14,885 nt of DNA from Candidatus Omnitrophota bacterium (lineage in GTDB: Bacteria; Omnitrophota; Gorgyraeia; Duberdicusellales; Duberdicusellaceae): positions 1 through 14,885 of the forward strand of contig WFRI01000082.1 in NCBI GenBank assembly GCA_015486615.1. Reading direction: 5' to 3'. Below, one piece after another: positions 7,559 to 14,500 of this stretch. How positions within the stretch are numbered: the stretch's first letter is position 1; every line of letters starts with the position of its first letter. A model generated the notes under the pieces. It saw nothing but the letters and a program-made list of their open reading frames with translations, had not been told where the DNA came from and ran no database searches. A program made the translations under genes and the position numbers.

Positions 7559-8188
7559 ATGCTTAAACTTAAAGAAGTTTCTCTTATTTACGGACGGAAA
7601 GAAGTTTTTTCCGGCATTTCTTTAGAAATAAAGAAAGGCGATAAAATTGTTATTTCCGGAAGTTCCGGGTGCGGTAAAACTTCTTTGTTTGGTCTTATTC
7701 TGGGGTTTGTGTTTCCGGCTGAAGGCAGAATTTTGTTTGAGAACGAGGTTGTCAATCCCCAAAATATCTGGGCCTTGCGTCGAAAAATAGCCTATGTTGA
7801 CCAGGATGCAAGTTTGGGAGCCGGCAGAGTAGAAGATTGGTTTGGTTTTATTTTTTCTCTGCAGGCGAATAGAAAACTTGGCATTAAACAGGAGGATTTA
7901 ATCCCGCTTTTTGATTATTTTGAATTGGATAAAGAGATTCTGGAGGAGAGGATAGAAAACCTTTCCGGCGGGCAAAGACAAAGGCTGGCTCTAATCACTG
8001 CGGCTATTCTTAAAAGGGAGTTCTTTCTTTTAGACGAGCCGACTTCTTTTTTAGATAACCGGCTTAAGAAAAAAACCGCTGAGTTTTTTATGAAACTTCC
8101 GCAAACTTTAATAGTTGCCAGTCATGATTCTACTTGGCAGAATTATTTGGAGAAAGTATTCAGTATGGAGAAGAGAAAATGGCTGTAG
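7559..8188 (+). CDS. fetA: ABC transporter ATP-binding protein, FetA-like
   Basis: 209 aa ABC ATPase paired with the FetB-like permease downstream. In E. coli, FetAB is linked to iron export and peroxide resistance. The Walker A is GSSGCGKT (34-41), the Q-loop glutamine Gln82, the signature LSGGQ (135-139), the Walker B FFLLDEP (155-161) and the switch histidine His189. An upstream in-frame ATG at 7544 adds five residues, but GGGCGG sits 7 nt before 7559 while 7544 has no Shine-Dalgarno, so 7559 is preferred. The stop overlaps the permease start by 10 nt. The substrate is inferred only from the partner; iron fits the nearby feoA. Confidence 0.85.
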   Translation: MLKLKEVSLIYGRKEVFSGISLEIKKGDKIVISGSSGCGKTSLFGLILGFVFPAEGRILFENEVVNPQNIWALRRKIAYVDQDASLGAGRVEDWFGFIFSLQANRKLGIKQEDLIPLFDYFELDKEILEERIENLSGGQRQRLALITAAILKREFFLLDEPTSFLDNRLKKKTAEFFMKLPQTLIVASHDSTWQNYLEKVFSMEKRKWL

Positions 8189-8970
8189 TAGATATTTCCT
8201 GGTTTTCTTTAGGAATAGCGTTTATGCTGTTGATAATACCTGTAGTATTAAGCCGCATTTATAAATTGAAACTTTTGAGGCCGCTTTTTTATTCTGTATC
8301 CCGTATGTGTGTCCAACTGGTGTTAGTAGGATTTTTTCTAAAATTTCTTTTCTCTGCTAACAATCTGTTTTTGAACCTGTTGTGGCTGGGGGCTATGATT
8401 TTGGTTGCTGTCTGGTCGGCTGTGCGCAGTTTCTCTTTGAAAATGAGCAAAGTGTTGGTTCCCGTATTTCTCTCTTTTTCTCTATCTACTTTCGGGATAG
8501 TTTTATTTATCAATATTTGGGTCGTGCGGCTGGATTTTGTGTTTGACGCAAGATATTTAATTATTTTGGGCGGGATGCTTTTAGGTAATTCTTTAAGAGG
8601 AAATATTATCGGAATCGCTTCGTTTTACAACAGCATAAAGAAGGACGATAAGAGGTTCAAATATGTCCTGGCTTTAGGCGCAAGTCTTAATGAGGCTGCT
8701 TTGCCTTATTTACAAGAGAGTATGGTTTTGGCTTTAAAGCCTACTTTAGCGGCTATGGCTACAATGGGTATTGTGGCTTTGCCAGGAATGATGACCGGTG
8801 TAATTTTGGGCGGGGCCTCGCCTTTAGTAGCGATAAAATATCAGATTATGATTATGCTTGCTATTGTAGTAAGTACAATGCTTAGTGTATTCCTTACTAT
8901 TATTATAACCAGGAAGATATGTTTTTCCGGGTTAGGGATATTAAGGCAGGATGTATTTGTAGGAAGATAG
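8179..8970 (+). CDS. fetB: ABC transporter permease, FetB family (UPF0014)
   Basis: 263 aa, close to E. coli FetB (259). It is an integral membrane protein with about seven hydrophobic segments (around 8-27, 36-58, 62-81, 92-115, 125-145, 185-213 and 221-244). Family marks are GASLNEA (167-173) and LPGMMTG (201-207). The frame can be extended to a TTG at 8134 inside the ATPase gene, but the ATG at 8179 with GGAG 8 nt upstream gives the normal family N-terminus. It overlaps the ATPase gene by 10 nt, the usual fused-operon arrangement. The likely role is metal (iron) efflux, by analogy with FetAB; the true substrate is unproven. Confidence 0.88.
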   Translation: MAVVDISWFSLGIAFMLLIIPVVLSRIYKLKLLRPLFYSVSRMCVQLVLVGFFLKFLFSANNLFLNLLWLGAMILVAVWSAVRSFSLKMSKVLVPVFLSFSLSTFGIVLFINIWVVRLDFVFDARYLIILGGMLLGNSLRGNIIGIASFYNSIKKDDKRFKYVLALGASLNEAALPYLQESMVLALKPTLAAMATMGIVALPGMMTGVILGGASPLVAIKYQIMIMLAIVVSTMLSVFLTIIITRKICFSGLGILRQDVFVGR

Positions 8971-9010
8971 GTTGGCGGGTTAACTGCCGCTGAAAAAGCA
9001 CTGGCTGTTA

Positions 9011-9065
9011 AATGTTGAAGGCCGTGTGTTGTAGGCCGAAGGTTACATTTTTGGCCTTCGACATT
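9011..9065. repeat. 13-bp inverted repeat (hairpin)
   Basis: AATGTTGAAGGCC (9011-9023) pairs with GGCCTTCGACATT (9053-9065) over 13 positions with one G-T wobble, around a 29-nt loop. An alternative inner stem CGAAGG (9037-9042) / CCTTCG (9055-9060) competes with it. No U-run follows, so it is not a classic terminator, although it may stabilise the 3' end of the fetAB transcript. Confidence 0.7.
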
Positions 9066-9091
9066 CGACTTTCGACGTTGAACCTTCCAAT
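9015..9091. repeat. Heptameric short tandem repeat element
   Basis: Read from 9015 in steps of seven, nearly every unit starts with TT or CC and contains a GA or GG core. The clearest run is TTCGACA, TTCGACT, TTCGACG, TTGAACC (9057-9084). Upstream, TTGAAGGCCG at 9015 recurs as TTGTAGGCCG exactly 14 nt later (9029). The spacer between fetB and the zinc-ribbon gene is therefore largely a degenerate 7-nt repeat, like the heptanucleotide repeats dispersed between genes in some bacteria. It does not appear to be coding. Confidence 0.6.
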
Positions 9092-9135
9092 GGGATTGTC
9101 ATAAAAAGGTGCGGATTAGAGAAACGGGGGTGAAA

Positions 9136-9459
9136 ATGAAAAAGTGTCCTTTTTGTGGAGAAGAAATTCAAGATGACGCTGTAAAGTGCAGGTATTGCGG
9201 CGAATTTCTCAATGGCTACAGCCGGCCTAAAAATAAGCAGACCAAGTGGTATTTTAAAACTTCAACATTGATTATCGTATTACTGTCTGTAGGCCCGTTG
9301 GCGTTGCCTTTGTTATGGTATAATCCTAAGTTTAGCCGCCGAAGCAAGATTATTATAACACTTATAGTTTTGGCAATAAGCTGGTTTTTGATATTGGCCT
9401 TAGTTAAGGCAGTAAAGAATATAAAGGAATACTACAGTTTAATATTTAACGGATTTTAA
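9136..9459 (+). CDS. Small zinc-ribbon membrane protein
   Basis: 107 aa, function unknown. The N-terminal zinc ribbon CPFCGEEI..DAVKCRYCGEFL has Cys4, Cys7, Cys18 and Cys21 as the probable Zn2+ ligands. A short polar linker and two hydrophobic helices (about 43-62 and 70-92) follow, so the ribbon probably faces the cytoplasm from a two-pass anchor. A GTG at 9109 is in frame, but GGGGGTGA at 9126-9133 directly before the ATG at 9136 is a near-consensus Shine-Dalgarno and places the ribbon at the N-terminus as usual for such proteins. No partner is evident: it is flanked by a repeat element upstream and the feoA promoter downstream. Confidence 0.75.
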   Translation: MKKCPFCGEEIQDDAVKCRYCGEFLNGYSRPKNKQTKWYFKTSTLIIVLLSVGPLALPLLWYNPKFSRRSKIIITLIVLAISWFLILALVKAVKNIKEYYSLIFNGF

Positions 9460-9490
9460 AACCCTGCTGTTCTATATGGCAAGAAATCAA

Positions 9491-9518
9491 TTGACAATAT
9501 TGGGGCACTTGTTAGAAT
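9491..9518 (+). promoter_or_regulatory. Sigma-70 type promoter upstream of feoA
   Basis: A perfect -35 TTGACA (9491-9496), a 16-bp spacer and the -10 TAGAAT (9513-9518, 5 of 6 matches). The start would be near 9525, giving a leader of about 160 nt before feoA. It is the best two-box promoter in the window. Confidence 0.7.
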
Positions 9519-9524
9519 ATTCTA
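9513..9524. promoter_or_regulatory. Candidate operator: perfect 12-bp palindrome over the -10
   Basis: TAGAATATTCTA is a perfect palindrome that contains the -10 box and reaches the predicted start point. A related half, GTTAGAAAATATT, begins 24 bp later at 9535. The placement is ideal for a dimeric repressor. An iron- or manganese-responsive one (Fur or DtxR/MntR class) would suit feoA, but the sequence does not match a consensus I can assign. Confidence 0.45.
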
Positions 9525-9592
9525 CTAAATATAGGTTAGAAAATATTTTTTAAACGAGACAAAAGATATTTGTTTTCTATGAGAATAATTGC

Positions 9593-9629
9593 GCCTTTAA
9601 AAAGTCCAGTTAATACCAGAATAAAAGGC
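9593..9629 (+). other. Possible stem in the feoA leader
   Basis: GCCTTT (9593-9598) and AAAGGC (9624-9629) can pair around a 25-nt loop in the long untranslated leader. The stem is short and matches no riboswitch class I recognise. Confidence 0.2.
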
Positions 9630-9687
9630 TGTTGTCTGTCTTTGTTAAGAAAAGAGGCAGGAGAGGTATTTTTGCAGAGGTAGGATA

Positions 9688-9924
9688 ATGCATAAAGGTG
9701 TTTTCCCTTTGATTTTGGCGTCTTTTAATAAAGAAGTGGAATTGGTTTCTATGCGGGGAGGCAGGGCGGTTCAGATAAGGCTGGCAAGTATGGGGTTAAA
9801 CCCTGGGGTGAGGCTTAAAGTTCTGCAGACGGTAAAAAACGGGCCTTGTGTTATTCTTGTGGGAACTACCAGGATAGTGTTAGGTTTTGGTATAGCAAGC
9901 AAGGTTTTAGTGAAAGTTGTATGA
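9688..9924 (+). CDS. feoA: FeoA-family ferrous iron transport accessory protein
   Basis: 78 aa with an SH3-like beta barrel. FeoA acts on the cytoplasmic side of the Fe2+ transporter FeoB. Family features are the MRGGRAVQIRLASMGLNPG segment (22-40), then the NGPCVILVGTTRIVLG strands (51-66) and IASKVLVKV at the end. The AGAGGTAGGA just upstream supports the ATG at 9688. No feoB follows within the window; the next gene is an mscS homologue 270 bp away. It may serve a FeoB encoded elsewhere, or be a stand-alone FeoA domain. The upstream palindrome and promoter suggest regulated, monocistronic expression. The nearby FetAB-like exporter points to a metal-homeostasis neighbourhood, though with separate promoters. 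Confidence 0.88.
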   Translation: MHKGVFPLILASFNKEVELVSMRGGRAVQIRLASMGLNPGVRLKVLQTVKNGPCVILVGTTRIVLGFGIASKVLVKVV

Positions 9925-9989
9925 TGTGTATGCAGGAAATTATCCGGAGGGACAGTAGATTTGCCGGGGACTTACAGATTGTTATGTAG
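9921..9989 (+). CDS. Tiny ORF overlapping the feoA stop (22 aa)
   Basis: An ATG at 9921 shares ATGA with the feoA stop codon and opens a 22-codon frame ending at TAG 9987-9989. The peptide begins MMCMQEIIRR and resembles nothing I know. The ATGA coupling is the only sign that it is translated, and chance is quite possible. Confidence 0.15.
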   Translation: MMCMQEIIRRDSRFAGDLQIVM

Positions 9990-10001
9990 ACGGATTTATT
10001 G

Positions 10002-10037
10002 AAATATCAAAAATTAAAAATCAACCCTTTGATATTT
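10002..10037. repeat. Perfect 10-bp inverted repeat, A/T rich
   Basis: AAATATCAAA (10002-10011) and TTTGATATTT (10028-10037) are exact complements around 16 nt. The loop continues a 7-nt period (AAAATTA, AAAATCA). The left arm sequence also occurs at 14676-14685. It may be an operator, a transcript-end hairpin for feoA (no T-run) or a dispersed A-rich repeat. Confidence 0.45.
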
Positions 10038-10136
10038 ATTATAGATAGTGCTTTTTTAGCAGCAGGTATTCAACCCGCTAATATTCTGGCCACGCCGGCT
10101 TTTCAAATATTCTCTGTTAATTCCTATGTTTTTTAG

Positions 10137-10142
10137 TATAAT
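10137..10142 (+). promoter_or_regulatory. Possible -10 box upstream of mscS
   Basis: A perfect TATAAT lies 52 bp before the mscS ATG. The -35 region (TGTTAA, 16 bp upstream) is poor, so the assignment is tentative. It would drive the mscS, small membrane protein and EF-G fusion unit. Confidence 0.4.
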
Positions 10143-10194
10143 TTTATAGTAAGGTTATTCTTAACTGTCAATTATACTCATAGAGGGGTGTGTT

Positions 10195-11268
10195 ATGGGA
10201 AAATTTATAAATAATCTTCCCAGTTGGCTGGGGATAGTTGTCTGGGGCAACAGGGTTTATGTTTATTTATTGACTTTGGCTGGTTTATTCTTAGGCTGGA
10301 TTGTGATTAAAGCGGTGATTTCTAAGGTAGTTAAACGTTTGAAAGCATGGTCAAGCAGGACCTCTACTACTTTGGACGATTTTGTGGTGAGTCTGTTTTC
10401 CCGAATAGTGCTGCCGGCTTTGTATTTTTGGATTTTTTATTTTGGCTTAAAAATTCTTAATCTGCCTTCCAATCTCAGCCGGTTTGTAGATATTTCAGGC
10501 ATAGCCGTACTTACGGTTATGGGAGTAAAAATAGTTGTGGAACTGGCTGATTATGGATTTAAGTTTTATTGGATAAGAAGAGGCAAGGATGTGGTTTTAG
10601 AACGCAGCTTAAAGGGTATGCTGAGTGTTATCCGTATCCTTATCTGGACATTGGCATTAGTTTTCTTTTTAGACAATTTGGGGTTTAAAGTATCTTCTGT
10701 CCTTGCAGGCTTGGGTATTGGCGGAGTGGCTGTGGCTTTGGCTGCTCAGGCAATTTTGGGAGATTTGTTTAGTTATTTTGCTATACTTTTTGATCAGCCG
10801 TTTGAGATCGGCGATTTTATTATTATTGGCGAGTATTTAGGAACAGTTGAACATATCGGAATAAAAACTACCCGGATTAGGAGTTTAAGCGGCGAGCAGT
10901 TGGTTTTTTCCAATACTGACCTTACCAATTCCCGGGTAAGGAATTACAAGAGGATGGATAGAAGAAGAGTTGTGTTTAAACTTGGAGTTATTTACCAGAC
11001 TCCTTTGGAATTGTTAAAACAAATACCCGGAGTAATTGAAAATATAATAAAAAGTATTCCTGATACTGCTTTCGACCGGGCGCATTTTTTTTCTTATGGA
11101 GATTTCAGCCTTATTTTTGAAGTGGTTTATTATGTCCTAGGCGCAGATTACAATAAGTATATGAATATTCAGCAGGAGATTAACTTTAAGATTAACGAGG
11201 AATTTAATAAACGGGGAATTGAATTTGCTTATCCTACCCAGACTTTGTTTATAAGCAAGAGTGGTTAA
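10195..11268 (+). CDS. MscS-family small-conductance mechanosensitive channel
   Basis: 357 aa inner-membrane channel that opens under membrane tension to release solutes on hypo-osmotic shock. Hydrophobic helices lie at about 21-43, 64-86, 98-120 and 142-160. The pore helix follows, with the family signature LAGLGIGGVAVALAAQ (170-185), ILGDLFSYFAILFDQPFEIGD (187-207) and the beta domain FSNTDLTNSRVRNY (228-241). The C-terminal alpha/beta vestibule runs to the end. It is larger than E. coli MscS (286 aa) because of extra N-terminal helices, like YbdG- or YnaI-type members. GAGGGG at 10183-10188 supports the ATG. The next gene follows after 27 bp, so it probably leads an operon with the small membrane protein and the EF-G fusion. 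Confidence 0.92.
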   Translation: MGKFINNLPSWLGIVVWGNRVYVYLLTLAGLFLGWIVIKAVISKVVKRLKAWSSRTSTTLDDFVVSLFSRIVLPALYFWIFYFGLKILNLPSNLSRFVDISGIAVLTVMGVKIVVELADYGFKFYWIRRGKDVVLERSLKGMLSVIRILIWTLALVFFLDNLGFKVSSVLAGLGIGGVAVALAAQAILGDLFSYFAILFDQPFEIGDFIIIGEYLGTVEHIGIKTTRIRSLSGEQLVFSNTDLTNSRVRNYKRMDRRRVVFKLGVIYQTPLELLKQIPGVIENIIKSIPDTAFDRAHFFSYGDFSLIFEVVYYVLGADYNKYMNIQQEINFKINEEFNKRGIEFAYPTQTLFISKSG

Positions 11269-11295
11269 CTTTAGTATTTAAAAGCAGAGGTTTAA

Positions 11296-11511
11296 GTGAG
11301 AGTTCTGTATTTTCTTTTTAACCTTTGGCTGTTGTATATTTTGTTCAAATGGTCAAGCCTCTTGTTTTCTTTATTTTTTAGTAAAAAGACCCGGCGGCAA
11401 AATAAATTTTATAGACATAGTTCATATTCCCGGCCTCAGCCCCAAAAGTCTAAAAAGCCCTTTTCTGTAGATAAAGTTAAAGATGCTGTGTTTGAGGACG
11501 TAAAAGACTAA
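11296..11511 (+). CDS. Small single-pass membrane protein, unknown
   Basis: 71 aa starting at GTG, with AGAGG 5 nt upstream. One aromatic-rich hydrophobic segment (about 3-29) is followed by a basic, Ser/Pro/Gln-rich stretch (30-58) and an acidic tail ending KDAVFEDVKD. Short proteins with one membrane helix and a similar acidic end are common hypotheticals in many bacteria; I assign no function. It sits between mscS and the membrane-anchored EF-G (17 bp before it), so all three products of this unit are predicted membrane proteins. Confidence 0.6.
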   Translation: MRVLYFLFNLWLLYILFKWSSLLFSLFFSKKTRRQNKFYRHSSYSRPQPQKSKKPFSVDKVKDAVFEDVKD

Positions 11512-11528
11512 AGGCTTAAAGTAAGGTT

Positions 11529-14500
11529 ATGGTTATTTATTTGCTTTTAATTGCAGTGGTTATTGGAGCGGGCCTGGTAATTTACGCTTTGCTCCCCGAT
11601 GAAGAGAAAACTGAGAAATTAGAACGAATTTGTAAGGAGCGTTTGGAAGCAAGAGAGAGAAAGATAGAAGATTTGCAGGCGGAAATTTCTAATATGGCCG
11701 GAAGGGCTAAAGAGATGGAAGAGGGGAACAAGAAACTGAACTTAGCGTTGGAAGAGTCTCAGAAAAGGGAAGAAAAATTAAAACAGGAGATGGAACGCCG
11801 GCAGGAATGGGTAAAAGCCGGTTATGAGAAGGCAGATAAGATTAAAAGTGTTATTCCGGAGATGCAGAAGGCTTTGCAGGATAAAGAAGAGGAATTAGAA
11901 AAGGAATTTTCCAAAAATGTGGATTTTTCCCGAAAGGTCAGGGAGTTAGAAAACTCTTTAAAAGAAGTAATCAGCGAAAAGAAGGCTTTAGAAGCAAGGA
12001 ATAAGGAATTATCTGAAAAATTAGGCTTATATACCGGCAAGGTTGAAGAATATGTAAACACTATTGCCCGGCTGCGTAAGAAGGAGGAAGAGACGAGTTT
12101 TGTTTCTAAGGAAGACTATGATTCTCTTCAAGGCCGGTATAACAGCCTGCTTGAGGAATACGAAGATTTAAAACAGAGATTTGAGATTAATAAGAAACAG
12201 TTAGAAGAGTTGATTATGAGTCTGCCGGATAAAAAAACAGGTATTAGAAAATCCAGTCAGGCTGAAGAGAAAGAGACACCTAAAGAATTTGCTAATTCCG
12301 GGATTGAGAACCAGGCAGAGGTAAAGCCTGTGGATATTGGCAGTGAAGTTAGAAGAGGGCAATCCGGGAATAATCCTGAAGGAAAAGAAATCGAATCTCA
12401 GCCTGTTTCGCAGGAGAAGGATGTTTCATTGAGCGCTGAGGCAGAGGTTCAGAAAGAGGAAGAAATCCTGCCGGGAGAAAGAACCCCGGGAGAAGATACA
12501 GAAGTTAATTCTAAGGCAAATGAAGAAGAAACGTTAAGAGAAAATGGAATCAGTTTAGATGTTGATTTGTCCAAACTGCGCAATATCGGAATTATAGCCC
12601 ATATTGACGCTGGAAAAACTACGCTTACTGAGAGAATTCTGTTCTATACCGGAAAAACTCATAAAATAGGCGAGGTCCATGAAGGAAAGGCTCAAATGGA
12701 TTGGATGAAGCAGGAACAGGAGCGCGGTATTACTATTACTGCGGCGGCTACTACTTGTTTTTGGCGGGAGAATAGGATAAATATCATTGATACTCCGGGG
12801 CACGTTGACTTTACTGCAGAGGTAGAAAGGAGTTTAAGAGTTTTAGACGGGGCCGTGGCTGTTTTTTGTGCTGTAGCCGGAGTTCAGGCTCAGTCAGAAA
12901 CTGTGTGGCGCCAGTCAGAAAAATACAATGTGGCTAAAATTGCTTTTGTTAATAAGATGGACAGGCTGGGCGCTGATTTTTACCGGGTTATTAAAGAGAT
13001 AGAAGATAAATTAAAAGCCAATGTAGCCGCAGTAGAAATTCCTATAGGCAAAGAGTCTGATTTCCAGGGCGTAATAGATTTAGTGGAAATGCGGGCGTGT
13101 TTTTATGATAAAGAAACCTTTGGGAAAGCTGTCAGGATAGATAAAATTCCTGTTGAATATGAAGAGCAGGCCAAAAAATACCGTCAGATTTTATTGGATA
13201 AGATTTCTCTTTTAGATGAAGATTTAGCAGATAAATTATTAAGAGGTGAGCAAATATATTCTGAGCAGTTAAAGGCTGTCTTAAGGAAAGGGGTTATTAA
13301 TAACCGAATAGTGCCGGTTTTATGCGGTTCAGCATTGAAAAATAAAGGAGTGCAGAATATTCTTGACGCAGTAGTGGATTATTTTCCCGCACCTAAAGAT
13401 ATACCGGCAGTGAAAGCTTGGGGATTAGGCAAAGAAGATAAGGAGATAGTAGTTAATCCGGATATAAACGAGGATTTTGTGGCTTTGGCTTTTAAGGTCC
13501 AGTCTGACGAGCACATTGGCAAGTTAGTCTATATTAGAGTTTATTCAGGAGTTCTAAAATCCGGCAGTTACGTTTTAAATTCCGCCAAAAATAAAAAGGA
13601 AAGAGTCGGCAGAATAGTTCAGCTGCACGCTAATCAAAAAGAAAACCGTGAGTTGGTTTACGCCGGAGAAATTGCTGCGCTTGTAGGATTAAACAATACT
13701 GTTACCGGCGATACCCTGTGTTCGTTGAGAAAACCTTTGATTTTGGAGGCAATGAAGTTTCCCGTGCCGGTTATGTCTGTAAGCATTATTCCCAAAAGCC
13801 GTCAGGACCAGGATAAATTAAGCAAGGCTTTAGTTAAACTTATAGATGAAGACCCTACACTTGCCGCTTATACTGACGAGGAAACTAAGGAAATAATTCT
13901 TACTGGTATGGGGCAGTTGCATTTAGAGATAATTGCCGACCGTTTGAAAACCGAGTTTAAGGTAAATTTTGAAACCGGCCGGCCTAAAGTAGCTTATAAG
14001 GAAACTGTATCTGCGGTAGTAACTCAGGAATATAAGCATATTAAACAAACCGGCGGCAGAGGCCAATACGGCCATGTAATAATGGAGATTTCGCCGTTAG
14101 AAAGAGGCAGGGGTTTTGAGTTTACAGACACCATAAAATCCGGGGCAATTCCCAAGAATTATATTCCCGCGGTGGAAAAAGGCGTAAAAAAAGTTATGCA
14201 AAAAGGAATTTTAGCCGGTTATCCAGTGGTGGACGTTAAAGTTAACCTTAAAGACGGTTCTTACCATGAAGTTGATTCTTCGGATTTAGCATTTCAATTA
14301 GCAGCAATGGGTTGTTTCAGGGAGGGGTTTATGAAAGCCAATCCTTTGCTTTTAGAGCCTTATATGTTTTTGGAAATAACTACTCCTGAGGAGTATTCAG
14401 GGGCCATTGTCAGTCAGTTATGTTCCTGCAGGGGTAAAATAATTAATATAGACAGCAAATTAGGCCAAAAAATAATTACGGCTGAGGCTCCTTTGGCGGA

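Noticed and set aside
8134..8178. TTG start for the FetB-like permease
   Set aside because: It adds 15 polar residues encoded inside the ATPase gene. The ATG at 8179 has a better ribosome site and gives the family's normal N-terminus.
8972..8989. Small GC hairpin just after fetB as a terminator
   Set aside because: It has only five pairs with a wobble, and it is followed by TGAAAAAGC instead of a T-run.
9011..9091. CRISPR array
   Set aside because: The units are 7 nt long with no spacers of regular length; this is a short tandem repeat.
9460..9687. Metal-sensing riboswitch in the feoA leader
   Set aside because: Only one short stem is visible and no known riboswitch motif is present. A protein repressor acting at the palindrome is simpler.
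10053..10084. Terminator between feoA and mscS (imperfect repeat TTAGC / GCTAA near a T-run)
   Set aside because: On the + strand the T-run precedes the stem rather than following it, and the stem is badly mismatched.
12540..12600. Separate EF-G gene start at the ATG near 12545
   Set aside because: That ATG (in AAAATGG) is out of frame with the EF-G domain, so it cannot start it.
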